A DNA stretch of 64,000 bases, taken from positions 8,986,370-9,050,369 of the forward strand of contig JACDOX010000004.1 of the NCBI GenBank assembly GCA_014549065.1. Direction: 5' to 3'. This stretch comes from Cardinalis cardinalis. Taxonomy: Eukaryota > Chordata > Aves > Passeriformes > Cardinalidae. The notes below the pieces were generated by a model that made no database searches, was not told the DNA's origin, and saw only the letters and a program-made list of their open reading frames with translations. Below are positions 38,547 through 50,705 of the stretch, in pieces (within the stretch, counting starts at the first letter, position 1; each line of letters opens with the position of its first letter). Made by a program: the position numbers and the translations under genes.

Positions 38547-40528
38547 CTGAAAAAACAAAAGAAGGATAACTACTTATNCCAGGATTTAGTGAACATCAGT
38601 GTGTAAAATATACTCCAAATCCACTGAAAAATTAGCTGTTTAGCAAAATAATAGCCAGGAAGCTTATGAGGTTACTATATATTTCTAATATTCTCTGTTT
38701 AACTTGTAATACTATTTCCAGTATTCTTGTGTATTTAAAATAGAAACTGCAGAGATTTTAAACATTTATAGGATTTTTGACAGAAGATTTTTTTTCATAC
38801 TACAGTTAAGTGAGTTATGTACACAAAACCTGTCAACCCTTCAACCCTGGTGGATTTAGCAGTCATTGCCATTCCTTACCCTCAGAACATAAATAAATTT
38901 TCAACTTCCTCCAAACTCTAAGAAAAAAAAAAAAAAAGGTTGAATTGAAATTTCAAGTTGCAGGTGAGAATAGGCCCTGACTTAGTCCTGTTCCAGGATG
39001 CTTTCAGCTTTCATTATAGGTACTTCAAGAGCCTCAAAACCAGAGGACACCTGCTGCTCTGAGGCAAGGGGAGTAACAGGGACATGGCTCTGAAGAAGCT
39101 TTGGCAGCTTCTATCAAGCTCCTTCAGCTGCCCTTGACTCAACAGCACCTGGAGATTTTATTGCACCTGCCCCTGATTAAGGCAGCTCTATGATGTTCAT
39201 TGAGGGAATTTCCTTGGTCAGCCAAGTGCTTTAATTCTTTAAGCCTTAATTTTCAGGTTAGAACTGATTGATTTTCCAGATTGCTGTAAATCATTCAATT
39301 TCTTTACGTTTAGGCCTGCATGCTATAAGTGTTGTTTGTCCTTTTAGTAACTACAGTGTAAAATGTCATTTGAAGGATTTTAAGTCTGACATAAAGCCCA
39401 CGAGTAAGAGTTCAATTTCTGGACGTGGTCATGCAAAATAAACACATTTTTACACTGTCCTCTNTAAAGAACATTCATCTCTCTCTTCATGCAGGCAAGG
39501 GAGGAACCACCATTGTTTAGAGAAAACCTGATCAACTTGTTTTTGTTTTTTTTTTATCAACCCCAACTCTTCTTTGTTTATGGTAAAAGAACCAGGGATA
39601 CAAACAATGGTGAAAGTGAAGAATGTTCTCACTTGTGCCTTAACATGACCCAAATTGAAATTCAAAGCCATCCATTTCTTTTTACAACTCTCCTGTGAAT
39701 TCAAGCAATTCAGTGCTCAATTTCATGCCCATACATGGTATTTTATTTGATATTTTCTTCTGTTTTCATAAGGTATTTTTTTCAGGGAAGGTCTCCCTAT
39801 TTGTTCCTCCAGTGTCACANGATGGCCCTCATTTAAAATGTGTGTTTTGATGCCCCTGTCTCAAATGCATGGGAAATTCTTTTCATTTGCAGAAGATAAA
39901 GTAGTNTTTTCCCCAGGAAACAATGCTACTTATATTGTCCTCCCACTGAAGCTCTGCACGCAGCTGCTTCACAGCCAAAACTGCCATATTCCCCTTATCT
40001 CATATCCTGGAAATGAATCTGGGGTGTACAGTGCTTTTTCTATGCAGAAGTTTGTTTTTCCTATAGAGTCATTATTCTGATGCAGTGACAATCTCTAGAA
40101 AAAAGAAAAGTAAATCCTTATTCCAAAGAATATAAATCCACTGCCTCTGTAGAAAGTGTGCAGCTACATTCAGTTGTATGGAACACAAACACTATTTATT
40201 TTTTATTACAATGATTTGTTCATTATTTATTCATAAACTGAATGAAATCCCATTGCTTTCAGTTACACTGGCACATTACCAGTGAAGGACTTCCAATCTG
40301 AAAATAGCAATTCTTTTTAAAAAACCTTTACTAAAGTTTCTGTTTTCAGCAGTGTCTACAATGTACTTATGTCATTTGAGCAGCAAAACTAAGGGAAGCA
40401 CATTAAAGACAAACTGTTATTTAAAAGGCTTTTTGATTTTTTAAAATGCTTTTCAGAATTAAAGTGTATTAAAGACACTCAATGTAGCAGTGTCAGTACT
40501 CTACAAAACTGACTTGATGGTGAAGATA

Positions 40529-40659
40529 ATCATAGCATCATCGACTGTTGAGAGGTTGGAAGGAACCCTAAAGATTATCTGGTCCCAACATCCACTGCCA
40601 TGGGCAGGGATACCATTGACTAGATCAAGTTGCTCAAGGTCTTATCCCTGGCCTTGAAG
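40529..40659 (-). mobile_element. CR1 LINE 3' fragment, minus orientation
   Basis: The run atcatagcatcatcgactg, then aggttggaaggaaccctaaa, tctggtcccaacatccactg and ccatgggcagggatacc, is the complement of the avian CR1 3' end. It stops after about 130 bases. Confidence 0.82.
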
Positions 40660-42670
40660 TCTGTCAGGGCTGGGGTAGAATAAAATAATGTTAATAGTTT
40701 GTTAATTGTTTGTTAATAAATGAGACAGCTTTTAACTTTAGCTATGTATTGGGACAGAATTTTATAGTAACTCACAAGAGGTTAGCTATGAAACTGATGC
40801 CTGTGGTTTGGGCAAAGACAACATTGGAGGGGAATCAGGTAGGGTGCTGTAAGAGAATGTTAACTACAAGAAATGGAATGAAATGGAGAAAGGGGAAAAT
40901 TCAAATTAAGTATTAAAAAGTGCTTCCTTACTGGAAGATCACTGGCTGGGAAAACCCTCATATTTCTTCTGTTGAGAGTGCTACTGCTCAACACTCAGTA
41001 NATTGTTAAAACAAGAGCATCTTCTTTGTGAAGTAAGTGACATTCACTTGGTAAGAAACTGCTTTTGTTGTTAAAATGTGGGGTGCTCAGTCTCCCCAAC
41101 CATTTAAACTAAGGAGAAAATCACAAATTATCAACGGCATTTTACCATCACCTCATTGTTCTGTGTTTCTTGAGCCTTGCCCTTGGCAGGTGTGCTGCTG
41201 CCCACCCGTTGTTCGACATGGGGATGCAGAAACACCTGGCTGCTGTACACAGTGCTCACACACACAAATGATATGCAAAGTAATAAAAGCCAGGTTTCTG
41301 CCTGGCAACTGCATAACAAGCCCAGAATGCTAGTATTCTCATTAATAAAATGACACCAGTAAAACTTTTTTTAAAAACTCAGTTCAGCCAAATATGATTT
41401 CAAGACCTAGATTCCACAATGACTTCTGACAGCACAGGGTACACCCTGAGGGCAGGCCTTTTTGAGACAAATTTTAATGCAATGTATCTTATACTTAAGC
41501 AATTTTTTTTGAGTTCTCCTTTGATTATTGTAACAAAAAAGAATTGGATTTTTTCATACCATTGGTGTTCTACATTTTGTATTTGCATTTTCTCCATCCT
41601 GCATAAAGACAATGAATTAATTGGTATGATTTTTGTTTGGTTACATTTCCTACAATTGGAAATGTTTCAAACAGGTGTTTGAAATTCAGTTCCCAAGGCT
41701 TCACAAACATGCCTGAATGTGGTGGTTCATTCTTGTTGTTGAAAAGAATGTTCTANTGATTTCTTTGTGTTCATATTACAATAGAGTTTCTTATAAAAAT
41801 TTAAAGGTGCAGACATTGGCTTTTGAATGCTGTTTTCTGATTGATTAGATGGAAAGGTTTTAGGTAATTTCAACTCTGTGCACCATTTCTCCTTTGCTAC
41901 CCAAAAAAGAAAGACAATATTTCATCCATCCATCCACAAAAATTAATAATAGCAAGTGACAGGAAAAATTGCCTGCGAGTGAATGGTGACTGTCACAGGA
42001 TTAAAATGTGGCAGGATGAGAGTTCTACCTGGATGTAGTTTCAAATAATGGGAATGGAGTTCAGTTAGCAGGATCAACTAGGTTTGATCAATCAGTCTCT
42101 TGCTGAAGTTTGGGAAAAAACTTAGCAAATTCTGATTTCCAAACAGATAGAAGCAGAGCTAAGTTTTGAGTTTAAATCCATTCAGAGTGGTTAATACAAA
42201 TCTGTTATTTGAGTAATCAACCTGATAAATTAAGTACCAGGATCTCATAGCACACTTAAGTGCTGCTGAGCTGCACTAGCTAAATTTGACAGGATGTTTG
42301 CAAATGAAAAGTAGCAGACTTAATTATATCATAGATAAACTGCTGAGCTGTTCTACACTAACAAGTTTTCGTTTGCATTGCAATACACTAACAGTCTGAC
42401 TCCTGCAAGTCTGCCACAAGGAGGAAGGGGAAGAAGCCTGAGAGGGTATAGGAGTTTAAGTAAAGAAATTTAATAGAAAGAAAGANCTAAGAAAATATCA
42501 AATGTATTAACATAGCAAATGAGGTATCCCCNGTATCCTACTGACATGGTATACTGCAATTGTTTTGTTAGATATATATGTAACTGCATAAAGCCTCCCC
42601 AAAATTGATTTTTAATAATGCATTTTGGGAGCTCAGTATCTTAAAACAACAAATAATAATTTGTCCCCTA

Positions 42671-42765
42671 NTTCATCCTTCTGAAGCATTAANTTTCTGA
42701 CACTGTTCAGCATAAGTNTAGGGNTCCTGCAGGTCAAGGGCCATNTCTGCAAAANTCATGTGANG
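42671..42765. other. Dense cluster of ambiguous bases
   Basis: Seven single N positions fall within about 95 bases (42671, 42693, 42718, 42724, 42745, 42756, 42765), against about 20 in the whole first 10 kb of the window. The site is intronic. The cause could be local heterozygosity, a collapsed repeat or poor reads. Confidence 0.8.
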
Positions 42766-43669
42766 TTTCAGATAAGGTAAAAGATCTACTAAAGTAGCAG
42801 AGACTTCTACNATCACACTTAAATCACTCTCCTGCTGTGATGGGTTTAGACATAAGACACATCATCCAACCTCCCTTCTCAGCTTCAACAATTCTATAGG
42901 ACAGCTCCAAACCCAAAAGCTAGGTCATGCTCCAGTTGCAGAACTGATTAAGATAAAAATAAATTTTCCTTCTTATGAAGTATCTATGACTGGTTTATGT
43001 CTGCATCAAATTATACAAACTTTTTCTCAACTTTCATTAGTATTATGGCTTTGTTTGGAGTAANGCTGAGATGGACGGAGCACAAATAGTGTTACCCATG
43101 CCATGCTGATGCCATGCAGGCTGCCACAGAGGGGTGCTGTGGAGAGATACCTTAACTATTGTTAAAATCTTAGTACAAATACTCTAAGTAGATTTACATA
43201 ACCTGCCTCTCAGCTGTGTTAATCAGACCAAATTGAATGCTTTGCTACACAGAGTTTAGCTCAACTTACTCATAGTTACCTTGGGTTAATTTGCATTGAG
43301 AGATCTCAGGGTTGAGGGTCTCATATTTTATGTGAATAACGCGGAGTTCCATGATCAATAATGAAATTTATGTTAACAACTGAAAAAAGGGAACCTTGGC
43401 CTTCAGGTTTCCATTTATTTTGTTCAGAAATACACTACCTCAGATTAACTGTTGACTTCAATTATATTTCTCCTTAATAAAAAACCACGTTTCTACAACC
43501 TGATAGATTTCCCTGCCTTTACAAAACAATACAGTTTTGAAGAGATAATTTTCCCACTAATGACATTATATCTTAAATAGAATAAAGAGAAACCTGTGCA
43601 TATTTTTATCCTACTTGTTCAATAAGAATTTGACGGCTTGTAAGGATAAGTGATACAAATAAAGCCTAC

Positions 43670-43852
43670 CTTGGCCCTTCTGTCCAGTGAAAAAAATCAG
43701 GTTATCTTGTAAAGCTGAGTGGTGGTTTGCCAACTGAAATTTCAAGCGAAATTCATAGTAGAAGGTGATATTTGGGATTGTAGAATAAGCTAGGAATGAC
43801 GTATATCCAAAGACATCTGTGCCACTGAAACTTGGTTGAGTAATATTAATAG
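43670..43852 (-). CDS. EYS: EYS exon: start of the first laminin G domain in the window
   Basis: This 183-base exon follows a T-rich tract and acceptor (aatccag, 43853) and ends at the donor GTAGGC (43669). It opens in phase 1, completing Ala, and reads INITQPSFSGTDVFGYTSF, then YYEFRLKFQLANHHSALQDN and LIFFTGQKGQ. These first strands of a laminin G domain include an NIT glycosylation sequon. Residues are 58-119. The exon also ends in phase 1. It joins directly to the EGF exon at 53089 and matches the order in vertebrate EYS. Confidence 0.95.
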
Positions 43853-45565
43853 CTGGATTAAAAAAAAGAATAAACTCAGTGTTAGGGCAAAAGGTTCAAC
43901 ACTTCTTTTAAAAAATAAATTATTGGCAACTACTGCCATCTCCTGGAGTTTAGGTAACATTGCTACAAATAACAGCTCTATTTAAGCAGGACTCGGACAG
44001 ACAAAAGAAAATANAGAAAGCAATTTTCCTGTTAAAGGAAATGCCACCTCTGACAGGCATTTGAGTGAAATTGAGTACAAAAATGTGCTGACGAGNTTAT
44101 GGAATGTTAATTCTTCACGGGTAGAAGAAATAAGGAAAAGAAGCATCATAAAAGTATGAATTTGCAGCATAGTGAACAGGACCCACATGAATTGCAAATA
44201 AAATCAAGTCTATACCTGTCTGTACAGAAAAGAGAGCGCTGGTGCTGAGTACCCACATGGCTCCTAGGGCTGGCACCCAGTAGCCAGACTGCTGTAGTCA
44301 GGTCCTGGAGCTGATGCTGAGAGATCACATAGTGCTTGTATTGACAACACGGTTNAGTAGAGACAGGAGAAAGAGGAATGACAGCTTAATCCTGAAAGAC
44401 TGGGTCTGGGACTAGATTTAAAAGATTTGAGCAGTTACCTCCAACCAACCTGCGCAGCAAACGTGACTGGACACAGCTTTAATAACAAAGGCAGTGCGAG
44501 GGACCAGGGGAGGAAGGAATACAAATCTGCACCATGCACAAACCACATAGCTAATGCTAGTAAAGGATTATAATACTCCCAAGGTAAATCTGTATTAGCC
44601 TAAGTACATCTAAGCACCTAAATGCTTACAGGGAGGGAGAAACAATACCATGTAATTGTGAAAATGTCATCACTGCCTCCAGAGTGTGGAATCTGTTAAA
44701 TTTGCAGCCTGGGAAAGCTGCCATATTGGCACTGATGTGGCAGGCATTTCCTTGATACCTGCATCTGAGAAAAGGTGCAGATACAGGCATGGCAAACCTT
44801 TTCTAGCACAGACTTGGAATTTGCAGCAGTACAGAGTGTACTGTCCCATTTATTGAGCACTACTCCACACATGTGGCACATTATGCCTTGCTCTTGATCT
44901 TAGATGGGAGCCAGCAAATATGAAACAGTGGTTTTGTCCTAGTTAGCAGGACACTGGAAATGAGTCTGACTGAACACAACCTCAAGCCTCAGACCTCTGT
45001 GAGTCACGGATGGAATTGGAGGCACAACACAACTCTCCCATATTTAAATCTCATGTTAGTTTTAATCCACCCATATTCCCTTAGATTACTTGTACATGAC
45101 TGAAGGAGTCTCAAATTCTGTATTTTTGCTAATTCAGAAAAACATGACACACAGACTGCTCCTTTGATGCAAAGCATTCTTCCTTTCTTTTTTCCTTTCC
45201 TTTTCCCCCCTTTTTTGTGTCTTTATGTTCATCTAATAAGCCACAAGATATTTAAGAGACAAGAAGATTTTAAAATAAAGGCGTCCTTTCTGTTTATTGT
45301 TTTTTCCTGCTTTGATTTATAATGGGAAAAGCAAATTTTCTCATGTACCTTCACAGAGCCATGTAATTTGGTTTGCTGGCAGAGATCACTGAAGCGTCTA
45401 TTCCTGATAAGTTATTCCCAACAGGGGATAATTCTTTATGCCTAGGATGAGATATGCCATTGTCTCAGCTGTTTCCTTGGAGCATTCTAAGTGGGGAGGT
45501 ATTTCCTTGCCTTTCTACTTGCTCCTTCCAGTATTCCATATGAAGCTGGATTAAAGAATGACAAA

Positions 45566-45777
45566 GGGCCTCCAGTGCAAGGAAGCCACAAACTTGTTGG
45601 GACAAGTCCAGAGGAGGCCACTGAGTCAATCACAGGGCTGTAACACCTTTCCTGTGAAGACATGGAAGAGTCTGAGAGAGCTGGGGCTGTTCAGCCTGGA
45701 GAAGAGCAGCTCTGGGGAGACTTGCAGCAGCCTCCCAGTACCTAAGGAGGGCTTACAAGGAAGCTGGAGAAGGGTTG
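45566..45777 (+). mobile_element. CR1 LINE fragment, plus orientation
   Basis: The segments ggacaagtccagaggaggcc, gagagctggggctgttcagc and ctggagaagagcagctctgg are the 3' part of CR1 ORF2. The predicted peptide includes LRELGLFSLEKS. It lacks the usual 3' tail and is truncated on both sides. Confidence 0.8.
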
Positions 45778-47054
45778 CATGAGCACNATATGGAGCTATA
45801 CCTCCATCAGGCATGTAGTTCTGAAAGGGATAATACTTTTTAAGGCAGTAGGAGTCCCATGGGCACTTTTAATGGAAACTGTGACATACTATTTTGGTTT
45901 ATGTATTCAGTTTTCTCCACTGTGCTGAAGAAGTTTCTCANACCTGGTAGAAGTCAGATGCAGTATCTAATTAACCACCCTATCCTTAGCAGGTAGGCAC
46001 ATGTTTGCAAATAGTCCTCCCTATGCTGGTCTCTGGAGAGTAAAATGTATTTAGAAATGTTAATTAGTAATGAGTCAAAAGCTTATATTTCTGGCTAACT
46101 CAATCTATCTAGCTTGACAGCTATTCCATATTTTGTCTGTCTCTGAACTGCCACTTATAGATTTTACAGCACATTTTTAATCATGTTTCTTGTCTACACC
46201 AAGTATTGTTTGTCAAAAGATCTTTATCCAATCACATAAAAAAGTGAAAGGTCATCAGTAAATGTGCATCAGTGTTTGAGATTCATTTCATGCAATGACC
46301 TTCATTAATTTGATTTTAATGCAGACTAGTTTACCATAGTTGTACAGGTTTTTAACTTAAAAATTGAAAGAAAAAGTAATAATCCTGTATGAAAAATACA
46401 GTGATAGGCAAAATCATATGAAACAAAACAGTTCCACCTTTCTTTTTATTCTCTACCCTTTCATTATAAAGCTATGGAGCCAAGACTACAGAAAATTGCA
46501 TAATCTTTTCCTTGGAACACAGTCCTTCTAAACAGTATTTGTAAAATGTTTGAGGCTGGTTGAATTAGCAGAGGGCACANCTGTCTTCACTGGGTTATTT
46601 TTCTTTTCCAGTCTTGACATCATCCAAACTGATTTCTACTCTTGCTCTTGTAGTGCACAGTCTGAAGCGGTAAAGAACAGAGATGTGTCCCAACAACTTT
46701 GATTATGAGCCTTGCTCGCACACTCCAAGTTAACATTGTGACTAAAATACACATTGCTCTGACAGAGTACTAAAGTCTTTTATCAACTTTTTGTCCTTGA
46801 TCTTGTCCTGTGTCTCCTTGTCAGTTCTGTGTCGTTCATCATTCTGCTTTTCTGCATTCCCAGTATTGAACAAGTAATAACGAATGATATGTNCCATTGA
46901 CTCACAAACAAATAATGACAAATTATCCCATTATATAAATGTATCAATGTAGTTGACTACTTACTTCCCTAATATTGTATATCTCATCAGAGCTGAGCAC
47001 AAAAAATGGGAGTTAGGAAAAATCAACTATACTTTGAAAAAAATCTTAACAAAT

Positions 47055-47480
47055 AGGCTTAACTTCACTTCTGAATTCTCTACCTCCTTCCCCATGACTG
47101 GCACAAGGTGATGGGGCACATGGGTTGTGGATGAGGCCTCTGCCATTCCCTCCCCCTCAGTGAAAGAATTACTCATACTCTTCCCCCATTCCAGTATGGG
47201 ATCCCTCCCATGGGAGACAGTCCTCCANGAGCTTGTCCAACATGAGTCCTTTCTATGGGCTACAGTTCTTCACAGCGTGGGTTTCCCACAGGGTATCAGA
47301 CTGCTCCAGTGTGGGCTCTTNTCTCCATGGGTCCACAGGTCCTGCCAGACCCTGCTGTGGTACAGGCATTCCGTGGGGTCACAGCCTGGGATCTTCCATG
47401 GCCTGCAAGTGGACACCTTCTCCACTGTGGCATGAGGACAGCTGCCTTACCATGGTCTTAACCATGGGCTGCAGGGGAAC
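47055..47480 (-). mobile_element. Avian ERV-type LTR fragment, minus orientation
   Basis: The sequence has a degenerate repeated layout of cccatggg...gcagttcttcac...ctgctccagtgtggg units. It opens with ttcacttctgaattctctac, which is the complement of the segment agaattcaagaatgaag in the LTR at 57590-58353. It therefore looks like a partial, inverted member of the same family. Both ends are missing or too diverged to place, and it contains no protein domain. Confidence 0.6.
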
Positions 47481-50329
47481 CTTGCCACACAAACCCACTT
47501 TGCTCATTGGAAACTCAGGGATGTCCAAGGAGGAAAAGATAAGAGGTCCTAGAGCTGCAGGGTGGAGCAGTGCCAGCTGCACCACCAGGGTTCAAGGTGG
47601 TAGTAATACTCCTGATGTCTGCAAGACTGTTGTATCAAGAGTTAGTGATCCACTTTCATTCAGGTGTATGACTTTCCCTCCCCACTTCCAGGACTTATGG
47701 AATCCTTTTGTCTGTCTTGTGGCATCAGTAATCATGGAGTCATCAGTTTTACTCAGGNAACTGAAATTTGAAATAATAAAAGTGATTTCACTGCTCAGAG
47801 ATGAAACTATGATTCTGAAAAACTGCTAGTACAGCAGTGACATTAATATTGTGTGAGGGTGCCTGTATGTGTGTTTTACAATTTTTATGACATTCATCAC
47901 TTTGGAGGTGTGGGGGAAATTAAGGCCCAGTGAAAACAAAATAACTGAGAAAATAAATTCTCTTAAACAGTAAGAAGAGCAACCCTGCAGATTTTTTAGC
48001 TGAGGAACTTCCCTTTGGGCATCTGCTACCACCGAACTGCACAACTCAGTCTGCAGACCCAAACAACTCTGAAGGTGACATTGAGTGCCAAACATAGCTG
48101 CACAGAAATGATTTGCTTGCAGGCTGATTTTCATTCTACAGAACTTGGAGCAAGTGACTACTCCCACTTTAACACTTTGAAATTAATTTTATACATGGGG
48201 GAATACATCCCACAGAAAACCTGCTGGAATTCTTGGGGCTGTGAAACATTACCATAAGTGTTGCTCAGAAATGTTTCAAGGAAGAACCTTACAGATTGCT
48301 GTGAATGACCCTTTCTGGGGTGTGTTTGCTAAATACAGTGTCACAGTTAGGACTCTGCTTCATGTTGTCACATATGTGAACATATGTGAAACTAAACCAC
48401 TGAAGTTTGGTCTAGAACACTGCAAATGACACAATTACTCCTTTTAGCAATGCACATGCCTTTGAAATCCTTCTCCATTTAAATCTGCATTTGTACTTAC
48501 AAAGTGCTTGCTCTTGATTCTCAGCTCAACAAAAGGCCTCATGTTATGACCAACATCTCCCCAAAAGAGCCTTAATTCTTGTGCAACATATTATTACCAA
48601 CAACACCAGGTGTATNTTTCCAGTCCTGGCCAATGAACCATTCTTGCTTCACTTGCATTTAGGGGGCCATTACCATCCCGCAGTACAATGATACATTGAT
48701 ATTTACTATTTAGGAATTCTGCATCTTATATTTCAAAATTTCTTACACTCAGATATTTCAAACATTGTGATCTTATATTTTACAGACTGTATCGATCTCC
48801 TGTACAAACCAGGAAATGCCTCCATTCTGTGCTTAGATAGAAGTGTAAATAAAACTAGAAAAAAGAAATAAAGGCTGATTACAGAGATGGTAGCAATTTA
48901 ACAACTCTAATCAAGTCTGTGATACTAAACACTGGAGGAGATATATAGTGTNCAAAAAACAAAATGCTAGCAACTTTTTGCTAATTTAAATGTGAAAGGA
49001 AATTTGTCAAACTAAGGGCTTGAATGCTGGCTGCTTTCACACAAATCTACTGAGAAGCCAGAGCTCAATAACTGGACTCAATTTAAACTATATANATCCC
49101 ATTATCTGCAGTTTGAAAAAGCTAAGTCACTTGGGGGAATNAGTCAATCTGCCCATGTAGACATAGTCTTTATAGTCTCATAGTCTCTTTTCCAAAGTGT
49201 TGNGTATCAATGGTGTTTTCCTTTCCTTCCCTTCACCCCAACCTCCCAGCCAAGCTGGAGGCATTTAACAAAGGCATTTAACTCTGCAAATCAAAAGTCA
49301 AGTCCCACCCCTGTCCCACCAGCCACCAGCCCATCACAGGTCCATCTCCATGATCCCAGAGCACAGACCCCAACAGCAGACAGGACCCAAAATAAGGATT
49401 CANAGGAAGGAACACCTTGTCCAGATCCCTCCCAGGGCTGTCAGGATACCTCCAGCCCTAGTGGCAAGGTGTGACACTCCCCATGNTGAGCCAGCAGTGG
49501 GTCACCTTTTGGACAGAGGGCTGTAACTACCATGGGGTATGGGAAATATTATGAGATGTAGGCAAAGAGTATTTTGGAACAGCACAGGACTTATGGAGGT
49601 NTAAAAGAGAAAATTAGGTGATTTGGGGAGGAATGAGTGAGGAAAATAGAGGAATACAGAGACAATAAGGGCCAGGCATATGTAAATAGATCAGAATGCT
49701 TGTCTGGCCATGTCCTCCACCTGATCAACATGGCCTGTACTCTCTTCTGTTTTATATTAACATTCCCCCTCCCCCTGGCCCATTATGCTGTAGCTGTGTA
49801 GGTTCCTGAGAGACATTTCAATGTCTAATGGTCAACTTGCAGACAAAATAACATGGTCATCTAATGATAAAAGCAAGAAAAATGAGTAGTGAGAGATAAT
49901 GCATCTTGTTAGATATCTTTGGAAAAATGGACATGATTTTGGAAGCTTTTATTGATGTCTGAAACAAGCATAGCATAACAAACAAATTCAGAGCCATTGT
50001 CACCAGCCTGCTTAGACAGCAGTATGCTCCATCTGATTCAGAAATGTAAGAAAAGTCCTTGTTAGTCCCAGACCTTGTCTATTTTTCCATATTTATATGC
50101 GTTTGTCTAACAGAAGTTACTATCTGTCCTTACATTTTTGCCTCATTTGTCATATTTACAATTGTCCCGTAATTTTCATCACTTTTTGACTGTTATGCAT
50201 TTCACATAAAATTATATACTTTTAACTTGTCACAATTTTGTTTTTCTTAGTTTTTTTCTATTTCTGGTTTTTTTCATTTAATAGCGACAATAGTTTTATT
50301 ATAACTTTTCCTTACTGTCAGTGACATAT

Positions 50330-50705
50330 TTTATGAAAATCCTTTCACTACGATTTTTCTCCTGAGAAGCTGAGAAGCCTCAGAAAAGAAGTGTAAACAN
50401 TAAACATCTGATGGCTGTGGAATGTGGCCTGGAGATGGTTTACCAACAGGTGCATCTTTGATTGGTCTCATGTGGATTGTTTTTACTTAATGACCAATCC
50501 CAGTCCNTATGTGTTGGACTCTCTGGTCAGTCACAAGATTTTATTATCATTCCTTTCTAGCCTTCTGACGTCTCCTTTCTCTTTCTTTAGTATACTTTTA
50601 GTATATTATTTTCTTTTAATATAATGATATAATAAAATAATAAATCAGCCTTCTGATTCTCATCTCTTCCCTTGTCCTGGGAACCCTCAAACACCACCAC
50701 ACATT
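50330..50705 (+). mobile_element. Solo LTR, plus orientation (about 375 bp)
   Basis: The block runs from atgaaaatcctttcac through cctgagaagctgagaagcct, gcatctttgattggtctcat, two AATAAA signals (50631 and 50639) and aatcagccttctgattctc to aaacaccaccac. This is a layout I recognise from passerine LTRs. A candidate 6-base target duplication, ACATAT, occurs at 50324-50329 and 50706-50711, but the implied ends are not the usual TG and CA, so the borders may be a few bases off. No internal retroviral sequence is next to it. Confidence 0.75.

Larger units (their letters stand above)
38547..43669 (-). other. EYS intron (5.1 kb)
   Basis: The donor GTAGGC at 43669 and the acceptor at 38547 bound a phase-1 intron. 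It holds a poly-A tract near 38922-38938, a reverse CR1 fragment (40529-40659) and a cluster of ambiguous bases at 42671-42765. A less AT-rich stretch near 39010-39190 could be an old repeat, but I cannot name it. Confidence 0.85.

Noticed and set aside
47233..47829. A 198-codon plus-strand open frame
   Set aside because: Most of it overlaps an inverted avian LTR fragment with degenerate tandem units. The peptide has no recognisable domain.
49210..49790. GC-richer stretch considered as another LTR or processed pseudogene
   Set aside because: I could not match its ends, a tail, or any coding segment, so it is only mentioned within the intron.
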